A stretch of 64,000 nt of DNA from contig NZ_CABPSJ010000002.1 in assembly GCF_902459745.1 (NCBI RefSeq), positions 744,001 through 808,000 on the forward strand, given 5' to 3'. This stretch comes from Pandoraea communis (GTDB lineage Bacteria; Pseudomonadota; Gammaproteobacteria; Burkholderiales; Burkholderiaceae). Shown piece by piece: positions 31,386 to 40,419 of this stretch; position 1 is the stretch's first letter, and every line of letters starts with the position of its first letter. The position numbers and the translations under genes were made by a program. The notes under the pieces are model-generated. The model saw only the letters and a program-made list of their open reading frames with translations. It did no database searches and was not told the DNA's origin.

Positions 31386-33746
31386 ATGAGCCAAACGACT
31401 TCCCCCACCCCCGACACTGCCGCCGCGAGCGCCGGCGGCTGCCCGTTTCATCAAACCGCTATCGACAAAGCCCCCAATGGCTGCCCGGTGAGCGCGGGTG
31501 CGGCAGACTTCGATCCGTTCGAAGACGGCTATCAGCAAGACCCTCCCGAGTACGTGCGCTGGGCGCGCGATCAGGAGCCGGTGTTCTACAGCCCGAAGCT
31601 CGGCTACTGGGTGGTGACGCGCTACGACGACATCAAAGCGATCTTCCGCGACAACATCACCTTCAGCCCGTCGATTGCGCTCGAAAAGATTACACCGACG
31701 GGACCGGAAGCGAATGCTGTGCTGGCGTCGTATGGATTCGCCCTCAATCGCACGCTCGTCAACGAAGACGAACCGGCGCACATGCCGCGCCGGCGCGTGC
31801 TGATGGAACCCTTCACGCCCGAGCATCTCAAGCATCACGAGCCGTTGGTGCGCCAACTCGCGCGCGAGTACGTCGACCGCTTCATCAACGATGGCCGCGC
31901 CGATCTCGTCGACCAGATGCTGTGGGAAGTCCCGCTCACGGTAGCGCTGCACTTCCTCGGTGTGCCGGAAGAGGACATGGACAAGCTGCGTGAGTACTCC
32001 ATCGCGCACACGGTCAACACATGGGGACGCCCGAAGCCCGAAGAACAAGTGGCCGTGGCCCACGCCGTCGGCAACTTCTGGCAACTCGCGGGCAAGATTC
32101 TCGACAAGATGCGTCAGAACCCGGACGGCCCTGGCTGGATGCAGTACGGCATTCGCAAGCAGAAGGATCACCCTGAGGTCGTTACCGATTCGTATCTGCA
32201 TTCGATGATGATGGCAGGCATTGTGGCGGCTCACGAAACGACGGCCAACGCCACCGCGAACGCAATGAAGCTGCTGCTCCAGCACCCGGACGTGTGGCGC
32301 GAGGTCTGCGAAGACCCGTCGCTGATTCCGAACGCGGTGGAAGAGTGCCTGCGTCACAACGGTTCGGTCGCCGCGTGGCGTCGTCTGGCTACGAAGGACG
32401 TGAATATCGGCGGCATCGACATCGCCGCAGGCTCGAAACTGCTGATCGTGACGTCGTCTGCCAACCACGATGAAGCGCACTTCGCCGACGCCGATCTGTT
32501 CGACATCCGCCGCGAAAACGCCAGCGATCAGCTCACGTTCGGTTACGGCTCGCACCAGTGCATGGGCAAGAATCTCGCCCGCATGGAGATGCAGATCTTC
32601 CTCGAGGAATTCACCCGCCGCCTGCCGCATATGAAGCTCGCGGAGCAGGCGTTTACCTACGTGCCTAACACGTCGTTCCGGGGCCCCGAGCATGTATGGG
32701 TCGAGTGGGACCCGGCGCAGAACCCCGAACGCCAGGATCCGGCCGTATTGACACGTCAGTCGCCCGTGCGCATCGGCGAACCGTCGGGCCACAGCGTGAC
32801 GCGTCCGGTCGTGGTCGAGTCGGTCACCCCGGCCGCCGAGGGCATCATCAAATTGCGTCTCGTCGCTCCGGACGGCCGCGCCATGCCGCGCTGGGCACCC
32901 GGTTCGCACATCGACATCGAATGCGGCGACACGGGGCTCTCACGTCAGTATTCGCTGTGCGGCGATCCGTCGGACGCGGGCGCGCTCGAAATCGCCGTGC
33001 TGCATGAGCCGGAAGGCCGCGGCGGTTCGAACTGGGTTCACACGCAAGTGAAAAGCGGCGACCGTCTGCGCATTCGCGGCCCGCGCAATCACTTCCGGCT
33101 GGATGAAACGACGCCGCGCGCGATCTTCGTGGCTGGAGGCATCGGGGTCACGCCGATCGCCGCCATGGCACGGCGCGCGAAGGCGCTGGGTATCGACTAC
33201 GAAATCCATTACAGCGGGCGCAGCCGCCGCACGATGGCGCTGATCGACGAGCTTCAGGCGCTGCATGGCGATCGCCTGCATCTGTGGGTGAAGGACGAAG
33301 GACAGCGTGCCGACTACGCCGCCCTGCTCGCAACGCCGCGAGACGGCACGCAAGTGTATGCCTGTGGCCCCCTGCGCATGCTCGATAGTCTGGCGCAATG
33401 CTGCGCGCACTGGCCGGACGACACGTTGCGCGTCGAACACTTCCAGTCGCAACTGGGCACGCTGGACCCCGAAAAGGAGCACGCGTTCGAGGTCACGCTC
33501 AAGGATTCCGGCATTACGGTCACGGTGCCGGCAGACCAAACGTTGCTCACGGCACTGCGCGCGGCGAACATCGACGTGCAGAGCGACTGCGAGGAGGGTC
33601 TGTGCGGCTCGTGCGAGGTCCAGGTGCTGGAGGGCGACGTGGATCACCGCGACGTGGTGCTCACGCGCGCCGAGCGCGACGCGAACACCAAGATGATGTC
33701 CTGCTGCTCACGCGCCTGCGGCAAGAAACTGGTGCTGGCGTTGTAA
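31386..33746 (+). CDS. Self-sufficient cytochrome P450 fused to a phthalate-dioxygenase-type reductase (CYP116B-like)
   Basis: A 786-residue class VII P450: heme, FMN, NADH and 2Fe-2S parts in one chain, as in P450RhF/CYP116B. The I-helix AGIVAAHETT is at 277-286, ExxR at 320-323, and the heme Cys is C392 in FGYGSHQCMGK. The reductase has RQYSL at 520-524 and GGIGVTP at 584-590; the ferredoxin ligands are C735, C740, C743 and C773. It hydroxylates or demethylates small aromatics/alkanes without partner proteins. ATG 31386 gives the expected length. IclR control suggests induction by an aromatic or related substrate. Confidence 0.95.
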   Translation: MSQTTSPTPDTAAASAGGCPFHQTAIDKAPNGCPVSAGAADFDPFEDGYQQDPPEYVRWARDQEPVFYSPKLGYWVVTRYDDIKAIFRDNITFSPSIALEKITPTGPEANAVLASYGFALNRTLVNEDEPAHMPRRRVLMEPFTPEHLKHHEPLVRQLAREYVDRFINDGRADLVDQMLWEVPLTVALHFLGVPEEDMDKLREYSIAHTVNTWGRPKPEEQVAVAHAVGNFWQLAGKILDKMRQNPDGPGWMQYGIRKQKDHPEVVTDSYLHSMMMAGIVAAHETTANATANAMKLLLQHPDVWREVCEDPSLIPNAVEECLRHNGSVAAWRRLATKDVNIGGIDIAAGSKLLIVTSSANHDEAHFADADLFDIRRENASDQLTFGYGSHQCMGKNLARMEMQIFLEEFTRRLPHMKLAEQAFTYVPNTSFRGPEHVWVEWDPAQNPERQDPAVLTRQSPVRIGEPSGHSVTRPVVVESVTPAAEGIIKLRLVAPDGRAMPRWAPGSHIDIECGDTGLSRQYSLCGDPSDAGALEIAVLHEPEGRGGSNWVHTQVKSGDRLRIRGPRNHFRLDETTPRAIFVAGGIGVTPIAAMARRAKALGIDYEIHYSGRSRRTMALIDELQALHGDRLHLWVKDEGQRADYAALLATPRDGTQVYACGPLRMLDSLAQCCAHWPDDTLRVEHFQSQLGTLDPEKEHAFEVTLKDSGITVTVPADQTLLTALRAANIDVQSDCEEGLCGSCEVQVLEGDVDHRDVVLTRAERDANTKMMSCCSRACGKKLVLAL

Positions 33747-33772
33747 GCTGCGGCATCGGTCTGCGGAAGTAC

Positions 33773-33808
33773 GGGGGGTGCAGTTCACTGCGGCGCCCCC
33801 CTTTTTTT
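33773..33808 (+). terminator. Intrinsic terminator after P450 gene
   Basis: A GGGGGG/CCCCCC stem with an inner GCAGT-TC-ACTGC hairpin is followed by seven Ts. It cleanly ends the P450 transcript before the convergent MFS gene. Confidence 0.85.
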
Positions 33809-33885
33809 GCCGCGTGTCGCGGTGACTTCGTGAAACGAAAATACATGCGGCACGACACGAAAACGCCGAGCGTTTCCCGACGCAC

Positions 33886-35100
33886 TCAATGCGCGTGCTG
33901 AGGCTTGCGCAGCATCGTCAGTAGCGCGATGAGGGCCAACACCGAGAATCCGCACATGACGGTCGCGAGCGGGCGTGGTGAGCCGTCGTTGAGCACACCC
34001 AACAGGCCGCCTGCAGCGAAGCCGAAGCCGTACTGCACGCTGCCGACGAGCGCCGCCGCAGCGCCGGCGCGGGTCGGATGATTGGCCAGCGCCCCCGCCA
34101 CCGAGTTCGCGGTGATGACGCCACGCAGCGACATGAACAGAAACAGCAGTGCAACCATCACCGGCAGCAACGCGACGCCCAACCACACCGTCGCACACAA
34201 CACAGACGTCACGATGGCGCACCCGATGATGCCGAGACGCATCAATCGATAGGGCCCCACCTGCCCCACGCGGCGCGAGTTGAACATCGTCACCGATGCC
34301 ATCCCGACGATGTTGATGCCGAAGAGCACGCCGAAGAATTGCGGCGAGACATGGAAGTACTCCATGTACACCAGCGGCGTGCCGGTAATGTACGTGAAGG
34401 ACGCGCCGAAGACCGCACCGCCCGCCACCATGTAGCCGACGAACTGCGGGTCGCGCAACAGGTGCCAGTAAGACGCTGCCACGGCACGCGGGCCGCCCGC
34501 CTGACGCGCATGCACGGCACCGGTCTCAGGCAGGCGCCACAGCGCCGCCATTGCCCCCACACCGAACACCGCGAGAATGCCGAAGATCACGCGCCACGAG
34601 GTGAAGCGCAGCATCTGTCCGCCGATGAGCGGTGCCACGATCGGCGCCACGCTCATCACCAGCAACATGATCGAAAAGGCGCGCGCACTGTGACGCGGCC
34701 CGTAGACGTCGCGCACGATGGCCTGCGCGATCACCGGCATGGCGCACCCGCCGAGCGCCTGCACGAAGCGCCACATCATCATGTGCTCCATGCTGTCGGC
34801 GAACGCACATCCGATGGTGCCGAAGATGTACAGCGCGATCCCCGCCGCCATCGGCCGGCGACGCCCGAAGCGATCCGCAAGCGGGCCCCACACGAGTTGT
34901 CCGAAAGCGAATCCCAGAAAGAAGTACGACAGGGTGAGTTGCGTGGCCGCGGCGCTCGCGCCCAACTCGTGGCGCATCGTCACGAGCCCCGGCAGGTACA
35001 TGTCCGTGGACGCCGGCGCGATCATCATGAACAGGCCGAGAATGCCGAGCAACACACGCTCGGAGGGCAACGCAGGAGAGAGTTCGGACGTCGATGTCAT
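33886..35100 (-). CDS. Bcr/CflA-type MFS drug efflux transporter
   Basis: Drug:H+ antiporter of the Bcr/CflA subfamily, 404 residues and ~12 membrane segments. The family features are SERVLLGILGLFMMIAPAST, DMYLPGL, FGQLVWGPLADRFGRRRPM and RFVQALGGCAMPVIAQAIVR. Start at ATG 35100; the longer frame upstream is unlike the family. No regulator is adjacent. It is convergent with the P450 gene, so a link is not supported beyond proximity. Confidence 0.9.
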   Translation of the reverse strand: MTSTSELSPALPSERVLLGILGLFMMIAPASTDMYLPGLVTMRHELGASAAATQLTLSYFFLGFAFGQLVWGPLADRFGRRRPMAAGIALYIFGTIGCAFADSMEHMMMWRFVQALGGCAMPVIAQAIVRDVYGPRHSARAFSIMLLVMSVAPIVAPLIGGQMLRFTSWRVIFGILAVFGVGAMAALWRLPETGAVHARQAGGPRAVAASYWHLLRDPQFVGYMVAGGAVFGASFTYITGTPLVYMEYFHVSPQFFGVLFGINIVGMASVTMFNSRRVGQVGPYRLMRLGIIGCAIVTSVLCATVWLGVALLPVMVALLFLFMSLRGVITANSVAGALANHPTRAGAAAALVGSVQYGFGFAAGGLLGVLNDGSPRPLATVMCGFSVLALIALLTMLRKPQHAH

Positions 35101-35263
35101 TATCGTTATGATGATTCGGCGCGAAGCCCGCCGCGCCGTGGATGACGCCGCGAAAACAGCGGCGCCCGCCATGATAACGCTGGCGGGCGCCGCACTTTCA
35201 TACTCGATGGTTATCGCACGCTTAACCGCGGCTTATGGCGCGGCCTGCACTGCGGCGCCACCC

Positions 35264-36619
35264 TCAGTTGGCTGCGGCCGTGCGCAGCGTGCCGCCGTTG
35301 TTGCGCTGCGTGCGGGCAATGGCCAGCACACCGATCAGCGACACGCATGCCGGCACCGCCGCCGCGAGGAACAGCGACGACGACGACCATTGCAGATGCA
35401 TCAGCGCTCCCCCCAGCACGGGGCCGAGCACCGACCCGATCCGGCCGATGCCGAGGCTCCAGCCGATGCCCGTCGAGCGCAGCGACGTGGGGTAGTAAGT
35501 CGCGGCCAGCGCGTTAAGCGCAGGTTGTCCGCCGATGATCGAGAAACCCGCGAAGAAGATGGCGATGAACACCGCAACCATCGACACCATCACCACCGGG
35601 TTGCCGATGGCCGCCGTAGCCGCAATCGCGATCAGGAAGGTGACCGCCAACACGCTAGTGAAGCCCACACGGTCGATCACCCGGCCGAGCAGCAGCGTGC
35701 CCATCACACCGCCGGCCCACAGGGCGGTGCCCGCCATCACGGCGACCTGCGTCGAATAACCGGCGTCGCGAATCACCGTCGGCAGCCAGTTCGACAGGAA
35801 GTACATGTCGAGCAGATTGGCGAAGTTGATGACCCACAGCAGCAGCGTCACGCGGGCACGACCGTCCTTGAACAGTTCGATGAACGGCACGCCCTTCGCC
35901 TTCTGCTCGTCGAGCACGAAGCGAGCGTCGGCTGGCACGTTGGCGTTGGGCGCCACGCGCAGCAACTGCTTGCGAATACGCGCGCCGTCGCTCTTCTTGA
36001 ACATCAGGAACTGGATCGACTCGGGCAGCGAAATCCACATCAGCATGCCGAGCACCAACGGGATGGCCCCGCCGATATAGAACACTGCGCGCCAGCCCAG
36101 ACTCGGAATGATCGCGGCCGTGATGAGGCCACCGACCACACCGCCCAGTGTGAAGCCGCACGACACCATCATCATGAGCGACACGCGAATGCGACGCGGG
36201 CTGTACTCACCGGCGAGCGCCATCGCGTTCGGCATGATGCACCCCAGCCCCAACCCGGCCACGAAGCGCCAGACGACCAACTCCGTGATCGTGTTGGCGA
36301 AACCGGTAAGGATCATGCACACCGAGAAAAACAGCGTCGCACCGATCAGCACCGGACGGCGGCCCAGCTTGTCGGCCAGCGCCGAAAACGTGAGCGACCC
36401 GACCAACATGCCGAACAACCCCGCACCGAACACTGGCGAGAGCGTTTCCTTGGCAATGCCCCACTCGCGGATTACCACAGGGGCGACGTAGCCCATGGCC
36501 TGGACGTCGAAACCATCCACCACCAGGCACATCGCGCACAACGCGATGACCCACCACTGATAGGCGCCCAGTCGACTCTCGTCGATCAGTTTGCCCACAT
36601 TCACTTCTGCTGCTTTCAT
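35264..36619 (-). CDS. MFS transporter, aromatic acid:H+ symporter (AAHS) type
   Basis: Aromatic acid/H+ symporter-type permease of 451 residues with ~12 membrane segments. Recognised by WWVIALCAMCLVVDGFDVQA (the D-G-F-D of AAHS in the first segment), GLFGMLVGSLTFSALADKLG (loop 2-3) and AGLGLGCIMPNAMALAGEYS. GGAGACAGG precedes the ATG. It could import hydroxybenzoate-type compounds; no catabolic genes are adjacent, although a P450 lies 2.5 kb away. Confidence 0.9.
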   Translation of the reverse strand: MKAAEVNVGKLIDESRLGAYQWWVIALCAMCLVVDGFDVQAMGYVAPVVIREWGIAKETLSPVFGAGLFGMLVGSLTFSALADKLGRRPVLIGATLFFSVCMILTGFANTITELVVWRFVAGLGLGCIMPNAMALAGEYSPRRIRVSLMMMVSCGFTLGGVVGGLITAAIIPSLGWRAVFYIGGAIPLVLGMLMWISLPESIQFLMFKKSDGARIRKQLLRVAPNANVPADARFVLDEQKAKGVPFIELFKDGRARVTLLLWVINFANLLDMYFLSNWLPTVIRDAGYSTQVAVMAGTALWAGGVMGTLLLGRVIDRVGFTSVLAVTFLIAIAATAAIGNPVVMVSMVAVFIAIFFAGFSIIGGQPALNALAATYYPTSLRSTGIGWSLGIGRIGSVLGPVLGGALMHLQWSSSSLFLAAAVPACVSLIGVLAIARTQRNNGGTLRTAAAN

Positions 36620-37110
36620 CCTGTCTCCAAACGTTCTCGCAACTTCGTGTCATTGCGTACCCGGTCGAGGCGCCGGCTTCTCCAGTCGTTGCCTCGCTTC
36701 CGGCACCCTGCCGCCCCGGTCGGGCATTCAGGGCATTTCATGCATCGCGATCAGAGGATGGATTTGCCGAATCCTCTCGCGCACAAAATTACGCTTTGCG
36801 GAAGTTTATCCCGCCGAACGTAATTCAATGCTTGGTGTTAACACTTAGATTCCCGGAGGATGCGTGCTTGCGTGCGAGGCTGTCCGACCAGCGCCGGATA
36901 GACCGGCATCGGCGAACGGGGCCTGAGTCTGTGGTTTTTCTCCATACGGAGAACGAGACGACGCCCGGTCAATGCGCCCAAAGGCTATACAGGGCGTGAA
37001 ATTGAGTGATTGCCAGGGAAAAAAGCGGTGAATTGTCGCAGTTGTGGTTTTTCTACAGATTTTTTTGGCAGAGGTTAACCCATCTAGGGATTTCCCTGAT
37101 ATAGTTACAC
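36620..37110. other. Intergenic region upstream of small RNA
   Basis: About 490 bases with no supportable gene. The left part is the promoter side of the AAHS transporter. The right part has two short similar tracts, GTGGTTTTTCT (36930 and 37044), and A/T-rich sequence leading into the extended -10 promoter of the RNA at 37111. Confidence 0.5.
37097..37105 (+). promoter_or_regulatory. Extended -10 promoter of small RNA
   Basis: TGATATAGT is a TGn-TATAGT extended -10 element. A weak TTAACC (37075-37080) is the only -35 candidate. Transcription should begin about 37110-37112, immediately before the C/T-rich RNA. Confidence 0.55.
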
Positions 37111-37171
37111 CTGTCTCCTCCACCTCCTCCTGGTGGATTTTACGGCCAGCAAATTGCTGGCCGTTTTTTTT
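37111..37171 (+). ncRNA. Putative ~60-nt small RNA with anti-Shine-Dalgarno loop
   Basis: Between the promoter at 37097 and a strong terminator lies a C/U-rich segment (CTCCTCCACCTCCTCC, 37115-37130). It can fold into CCACC (37120-37124), loop TCCTCCT (37125-37131), GGTGG (37132-37136), so a perfect anti-Shine-Dalgarno sequence is exposed in a hairpin loop. The terminator is an 11-bp stem (ACGGCCAGCAA/TTGCTGGCCGT) plus eight Ts, 37142-37171. No ORF lies in the segment. Small RNAs with CCUCC loops occur in other Proteobacteria; I do not recognise this one as a named family. Confidence 0.65.
37142..37171 (+). terminator. Intrinsic terminator of small RNA
   Basis: Near-perfect stem ACGGCCAGCAA/TTGCTGGCCGT with one unpaired base at the tip, followed by TTTTTTTT. 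It is far from any upstream coding gene on this strand, which supports a separate RNA gene. Confidence 0.9.
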
Positions 37172-37274
37172 ACCTGTCGGTCCCGTGAGACCTCGCCCCA
37201 GCGGCAATAGATCGTAATGCGAGTGCGTCGGCGACATCACTGACAGCGGGCCTGCCTGCGCTACACTCGCTGCC

Positions 37275-37922
37275 ATGAAACTCGCGCCACTCTCCACTCT
37301 GCTTTGTGTTTTGCCGCTCGCCGGCTGCTATGTCGTGCAGTATCCGGGAGGTGCGCTCACGCTCTCGCCGAACCCTGTCGCGCCGCAAGCCATGCGCGCT
37401 GCGCCGGGTGCGCCCGGCGCCGCAGAAGTCTCGACCGCGCCGGTACCCACGCCCAGTGTCTCGACCGCACCCGTGAAGTCGTCGCTAGCGCCGCCGCCGC
37501 CCGTCGGCACGGTCGCGCCTCAGCGTTATCCGAACGGTAATCCGGTGCCACCGGATTACCGGCCGCCAGCGCAGCAAACGCCACGCGCCCCCCTTTATCC
37601 AAACGGCTCGCCCGTTCCGCCGGACTATGTGCCGCCTACGTCGCGAGCACCGTCCGGCAGCGTCGCGTACGCACAAGACCCGGGATATGTGTCCTATCCG
37701 GCGTATCCCGCCTACCCGACTTATCAGACCTATCCGGCATATCCAGCGTATTCGGCCTACCCCGCGTACGCCGTCTATCCGGCCTATGCGACGTATCCGG
37801 CCTATGCACCGTTTTACCCGGCGTTCGGCGCGTCGCCTTGGGTCAGCAACGTGTCGGTTTCGTTTTCGTGGGGGCGTGGCTGGGGTGGATGGGGCGGCCG
37901 CTGCTGCCATCGCTGGCGCTGA
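37275..37922 (+). CDS. Tyr/Pro-rich repeat lipoprotein
   Basis: A 215-residue predicted lipoprotein. The signal peptide MKLAPLSTLLCVLPLAGC has the lipobox LAGC with the lipidated Cys at 18. The next ~100 residues are Pro/Ala-rich, with two copies of YPNG(N/S)PVPPDY. Residues ~138-185 are tandem YPAYPxY units. A GWGRGWGGWGGRCC-type tail closes it. It has no recognised domain and should be exposed in the periplasm or at the outer membrane. The repeats may bind cell-wall or other surface polymers; that is a guess. Confidence 0.8.
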   Translation: MKLAPLSTLLCVLPLAGCYVVQYPGGALTLSPNPVAPQAMRAAPGAPGAAEVSTAPVPTPSVSTAPVKSSLAPPPPVGTVAPQRYPNGNPVPPDYRPPAQQTPRAPLYPNGSPVPPDYVPPTSRAPSGSVAYAQDPGYVSYPAYPAYPTYQTYPAYPAYSAYPAYAVYPAYATYPAYAPFYPAFGASPWVSNVSVSFSWGRGWGGWGGRCCHRWR

Positions 37923-38025
37923 ACGGCTCCGCGTCATGCGCATAACTGGCTGACGTTTGATAAACGTGTGGCGCTGCGCTACGTGCAATGCCTAGCGTGA
38001 CGGTCGGGAGCGCTCTCGGTACGAC

Positions 38026-38292
38026 TCAGTGCGAGGTCGAGTTTTCGCGGGCCACGCGATCCTCGATGCGAAGCTCGATACGTTTTCGGATTTGCTGGGC
38101 CGCCTCGGACGCGTCATGCGCGTCGATGCTCGAGAACTCGCAACGGCCGATGTACTGCCCATCGCAATAGGCATCAACAGCGCCGTCAAAGCGTTCGTCG
38201 GCGCGCGGCGTAATCGCCCCGGCCAGCTCGAACGGACGCCCCGGCGGTGTGTTGCTCACGTAATGCCAAGAAAAATGATACGAATCAGTCAT
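38026..38292 (-). CDS. Small conserved hypothetical protein
   Basis: An 88-residue soluble protein of unknown function. It starts MTDSYHFSWHYVSNTPPGRP and has RFDGAVDAYCDGQYIGRCEF, followed by a charged helical end. GAGGGG lies five bases before the ATG at 38292. Two 'CDG/CEF'-type Cys residues are present but no clear metal site. It stands alone between the lipoprotein and the EAL gene. Confidence 0.65.
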   Translation of the reverse strand: MTDSYHFSWHYVSNTPPGRPFELAGAITPRADERFDGAVDAYCDGQYIGRCEFSSIDAHDASEAAQQIRKRIELRIEDRVARENSTSH

Positions 38293-38607
38293 ATGTCCCC
38301 TCGATAGTGCGACAGCTATGGACCTGTCTCCCAACGCTGTTTTTTGGGAAATCCTAACATGTACACGAACCGCGACAAACGATAGAAAAAAAGCGGCCCG
38401 CCATGACGGCGAGCCGGATAGTCCGTGGAGGTCGGGGGCACATCAGAACCACGGTCATTTCACTTTAGTCCCGAATGGTTGTCGTTATTCTCGGTAATTT
38501 GCCTGATGCGGCACAAAAATTTCTGCTGACTGCCGGCCATTCGACACCCAGCCCGGCAAGTAAAAATCTCGGGGGGGGTCGCTGAATCAATGGCAGGTTT
38601 ACGCCCT
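38293..38607. other. Intergenic region with terminator of EAL gene
   Basis: 315 bases without a gene. It contains the promoter side of the small gene at 38026 and the reverse-strand terminator (38386-38416). The rest (about 38420-38607) shows no ORF or repeat that I can support. Confidence 0.6.
38386..38416 (-). terminator. Intrinsic terminator of CSS-EAL gene
   Basis: On the reverse strand a 9-bp stem CGGCTCGCC/GGCGGGCCG (one G-U pair) with a five-base loop is followed by C and seven Ts. It lies about 190 bases after the stop of the gene ending at 38608. Confidence 0.75.
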
Positions 38608-40161
38608 TCAGCCATCGCCCACCTCGCATGGCAAATCCTCGGCCGGCACGGCTTTGCCAAACAACCATCCCTGCCCGATTGCCTCGGGAAACAGCGCCAG
38701 CATGTAGTCGGCCTGCGCCTCGGTTTCCACCCCCTCCACAATGACATCGACCTTGAGTAGCGCCGCCATCTTGCAGATCTGGTCGACGATGGCGCTGCCC
38801 ACGGTATCGCTGCCAATGGACTGCGTGAACATGCGATCGATTTTCAGCGCGTCGACATTCAGCGTCGACAGATAGGCGAGGTTCGAGAATCCCGTTCCAA
38901 AATCGTCGATATGGATCTGATAACCATCGACACGCAAACGGTCGAGAGCCTCTCTGAGGCGTTTCATGTTGTCTGTCGAGCGCTCGGTAATCTCCAGCAC
39001 GATTTGCGCGCGTGGCACCTGCACAGACGCCGACATGTGATTCAGATAGGTGTGGAACGTGCTGTCGACGATGTCCGTCGTCGCGAGATTGACGCTGATG
39101 TGAAACTCGGGATCGGCCAGCGCGCGCCCGTGCATATCGATCAACGCGCGGCGCACGACCTGCCGCGAAATCAGCCCGATCACCCCCCGACGCTCGGCAA
39201 TCGGAATGAACATGTCCGGCGAGATCGGCGCACCGGCGCTGTCGTTCAGGCGTGCCAGCGCTTCCACGCCGATGACCTTGCGGTCACGCAATCGCACCAA
39301 CGGTTGATACACAACACTGATGCCACCGGACTCGGCGGCTTGCTGCGTCACCCAATCGATCGACATACGGTAACGACGGCGCGAACGCCACGCCATGCCC
39401 ATCGACGCACCCGCCGATGCGCCAATCGTCAACGCCAGCATGAGACCCAGCGGATTGGCCAGGATCTGCGACGACACGTAGACCGCCGACGCGCACACGT
39501 CCACCAGCTCCGAACACGTTGAATAGCGGCGCAACGGTCCGATCTCGAGCCATGGCGACGTGGCGCCCAGCGTAATACGCTGCTGGTCCTCGAACAGCCC
39601 GGCGCTCCAGAACTGGAAACTCATATCGCTCGTCGACGCGACAGAAGCGAAGCCGCTCGGCGGTGTCGCAAGCCGCTCCGGCAAGACCGGCGGACTGAAC
39701 ACCACCACATCGCCCATGCCCGTGGCATTGACCTGCACGCCGGGCGTCACGAAACCGGTCAGCGTACGCCAGAGCTTCAAGCCGTTGCGCGTTTCATGAC
39801 TTGGCGGCGGCAGCTCGGGCTCCGGAGCGAGCCGTCCCGCGACAGCCGAACACAGCAGCCGGGAACCGTGAACCCGGCCGATATCGTGGAAATAGGGGCT
39901 GCGCATGGCGACGCGACGCAGCGCCAGAATGTCGGCGTCGGTACAGGGCACGGCGTCGCTGTACATCGCGCTGAGCAACGCATTACGGCTGGACACCGAA
40001 GCATCGCTCATGAAACCCATGATTTCGTGCACGTAGGCGCGCAGGCGGAAGTCGTCGACGCGAGTCTGCACGATCTGCCCCACCAGCAACATGACCAACA
40101 TGCCCGCGATGCTCCCGGTCAGCACCGGCAGCCAGCGGGTCAGTCTTCTGAGCGTTTGCAT
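38608..40161 (-). CDS. CSS-motif EAL-domain cyclic-di-GMP phosphodiesterase
   Basis: Membrane-bound c-di-GMP phosphodiesterase of 517 residues. A first membrane helix (~10-30) is followed by a periplasmic CSS-type domain (SDAVPCTDADILAL, then SRLLCSAVAG), a second helix (~225-245) and a cytoplasmic EAL domain from about residue 270. EAL motifs: VIGVEALARL, SVNLATTDI, EITERS, IDDFGTGFSNL and LKIDRMF. The CSS domain is sensitive to disulfide state in known examples. Start ATG 40161 with a palindrome 21 bases upstream (40182-40202). Confidence 0.93.
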   Translation of the reverse strand: MQTLRRLTRWLPVLTGSIAGMLVMLLVGQIVQTRVDDFRLRAYVHEIMGFMSDASVSSRNALLSAMYSDAVPCTDADILALRRVAMRSPYFHDIGRVHGSRLLCSAVAGRLAPEPELPPPSHETRNGLKLWRTLTGFVTPGVQVNATGMGDVVVFSPPVLPERLATPPSGFASVASTSDMSFQFWSAGLFEDQQRITLGATSPWLEIGPLRRYSTCSELVDVCASAVYVSSQILANPLGLMLALTIGASAGASMGMAWRSRRRYRMSIDWVTQQAAESGGISVVYQPLVRLRDRKVIGVEALARLNDSAGAPISPDMFIPIAERRGVIGLISRQVVRRALIDMHGRALADPEFHISVNLATTDIVDSTFHTYLNHMSASVQVPRAQIVLEITERSTDNMKRLREALDRLRVDGYQIHIDDFGTGFSNLAYLSTLNVDALKIDRMFTQSIGSDTVGSAIVDQICKMAALLKVDVIVEGVETEAQADYMLALFPEAIGQGWLFGKAVPAEDLPCEVGDG

Positions 40162-40181
40162 GGCAGTCGCGTCCGCGTAAC

Positions 40182-40202
40182 GCCCTGTATCCCATACAGG
40201 GC
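40182..40202. promoter_or_regulatory. Perfect 9-bp inverted repeat before EAL gene
   Basis: GCCCTGTAT-CCC-ATACAGGGC lies just upstream of the start codon at 40161. It could be an operator or a leader hairpin in the mRNA that covers the translation start region. No regulator gene is adjacent. Confidence 0.5.
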
Positions 40203-40419
40203 ACGGCCGCCAGTGTAGCGCACCCCCTGCCCGATGTATCGGATTGCCACACGATGGGTCAGCAGGGCGCGCGCCACAGGCGTTTGCGTGATCCGCCGGT
40301 CTCAATATGCGCTGCGCAGCGCCCCGGCAAGCACGGCCGAAGCCCATGTTGGAGGGGGGACGAAATGGGGTCGGTGCCGGCGTAACGTTGCAGACTCCCC
40401 CCTTTCATGATCGTTCGAC

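Noticed and set aside
31335-32909. Reverse ORF of 524 codons opposite the P450 gene
   Set aside because: Shadow frame of a fully recognised P450 fusion.
34718-36823. Forward ORF of 701 codons opposite two MFS genes
   Set aside because: The His/Arg/Gln-rich product has no domain; the reverse strand encodes well-recognised transporters.
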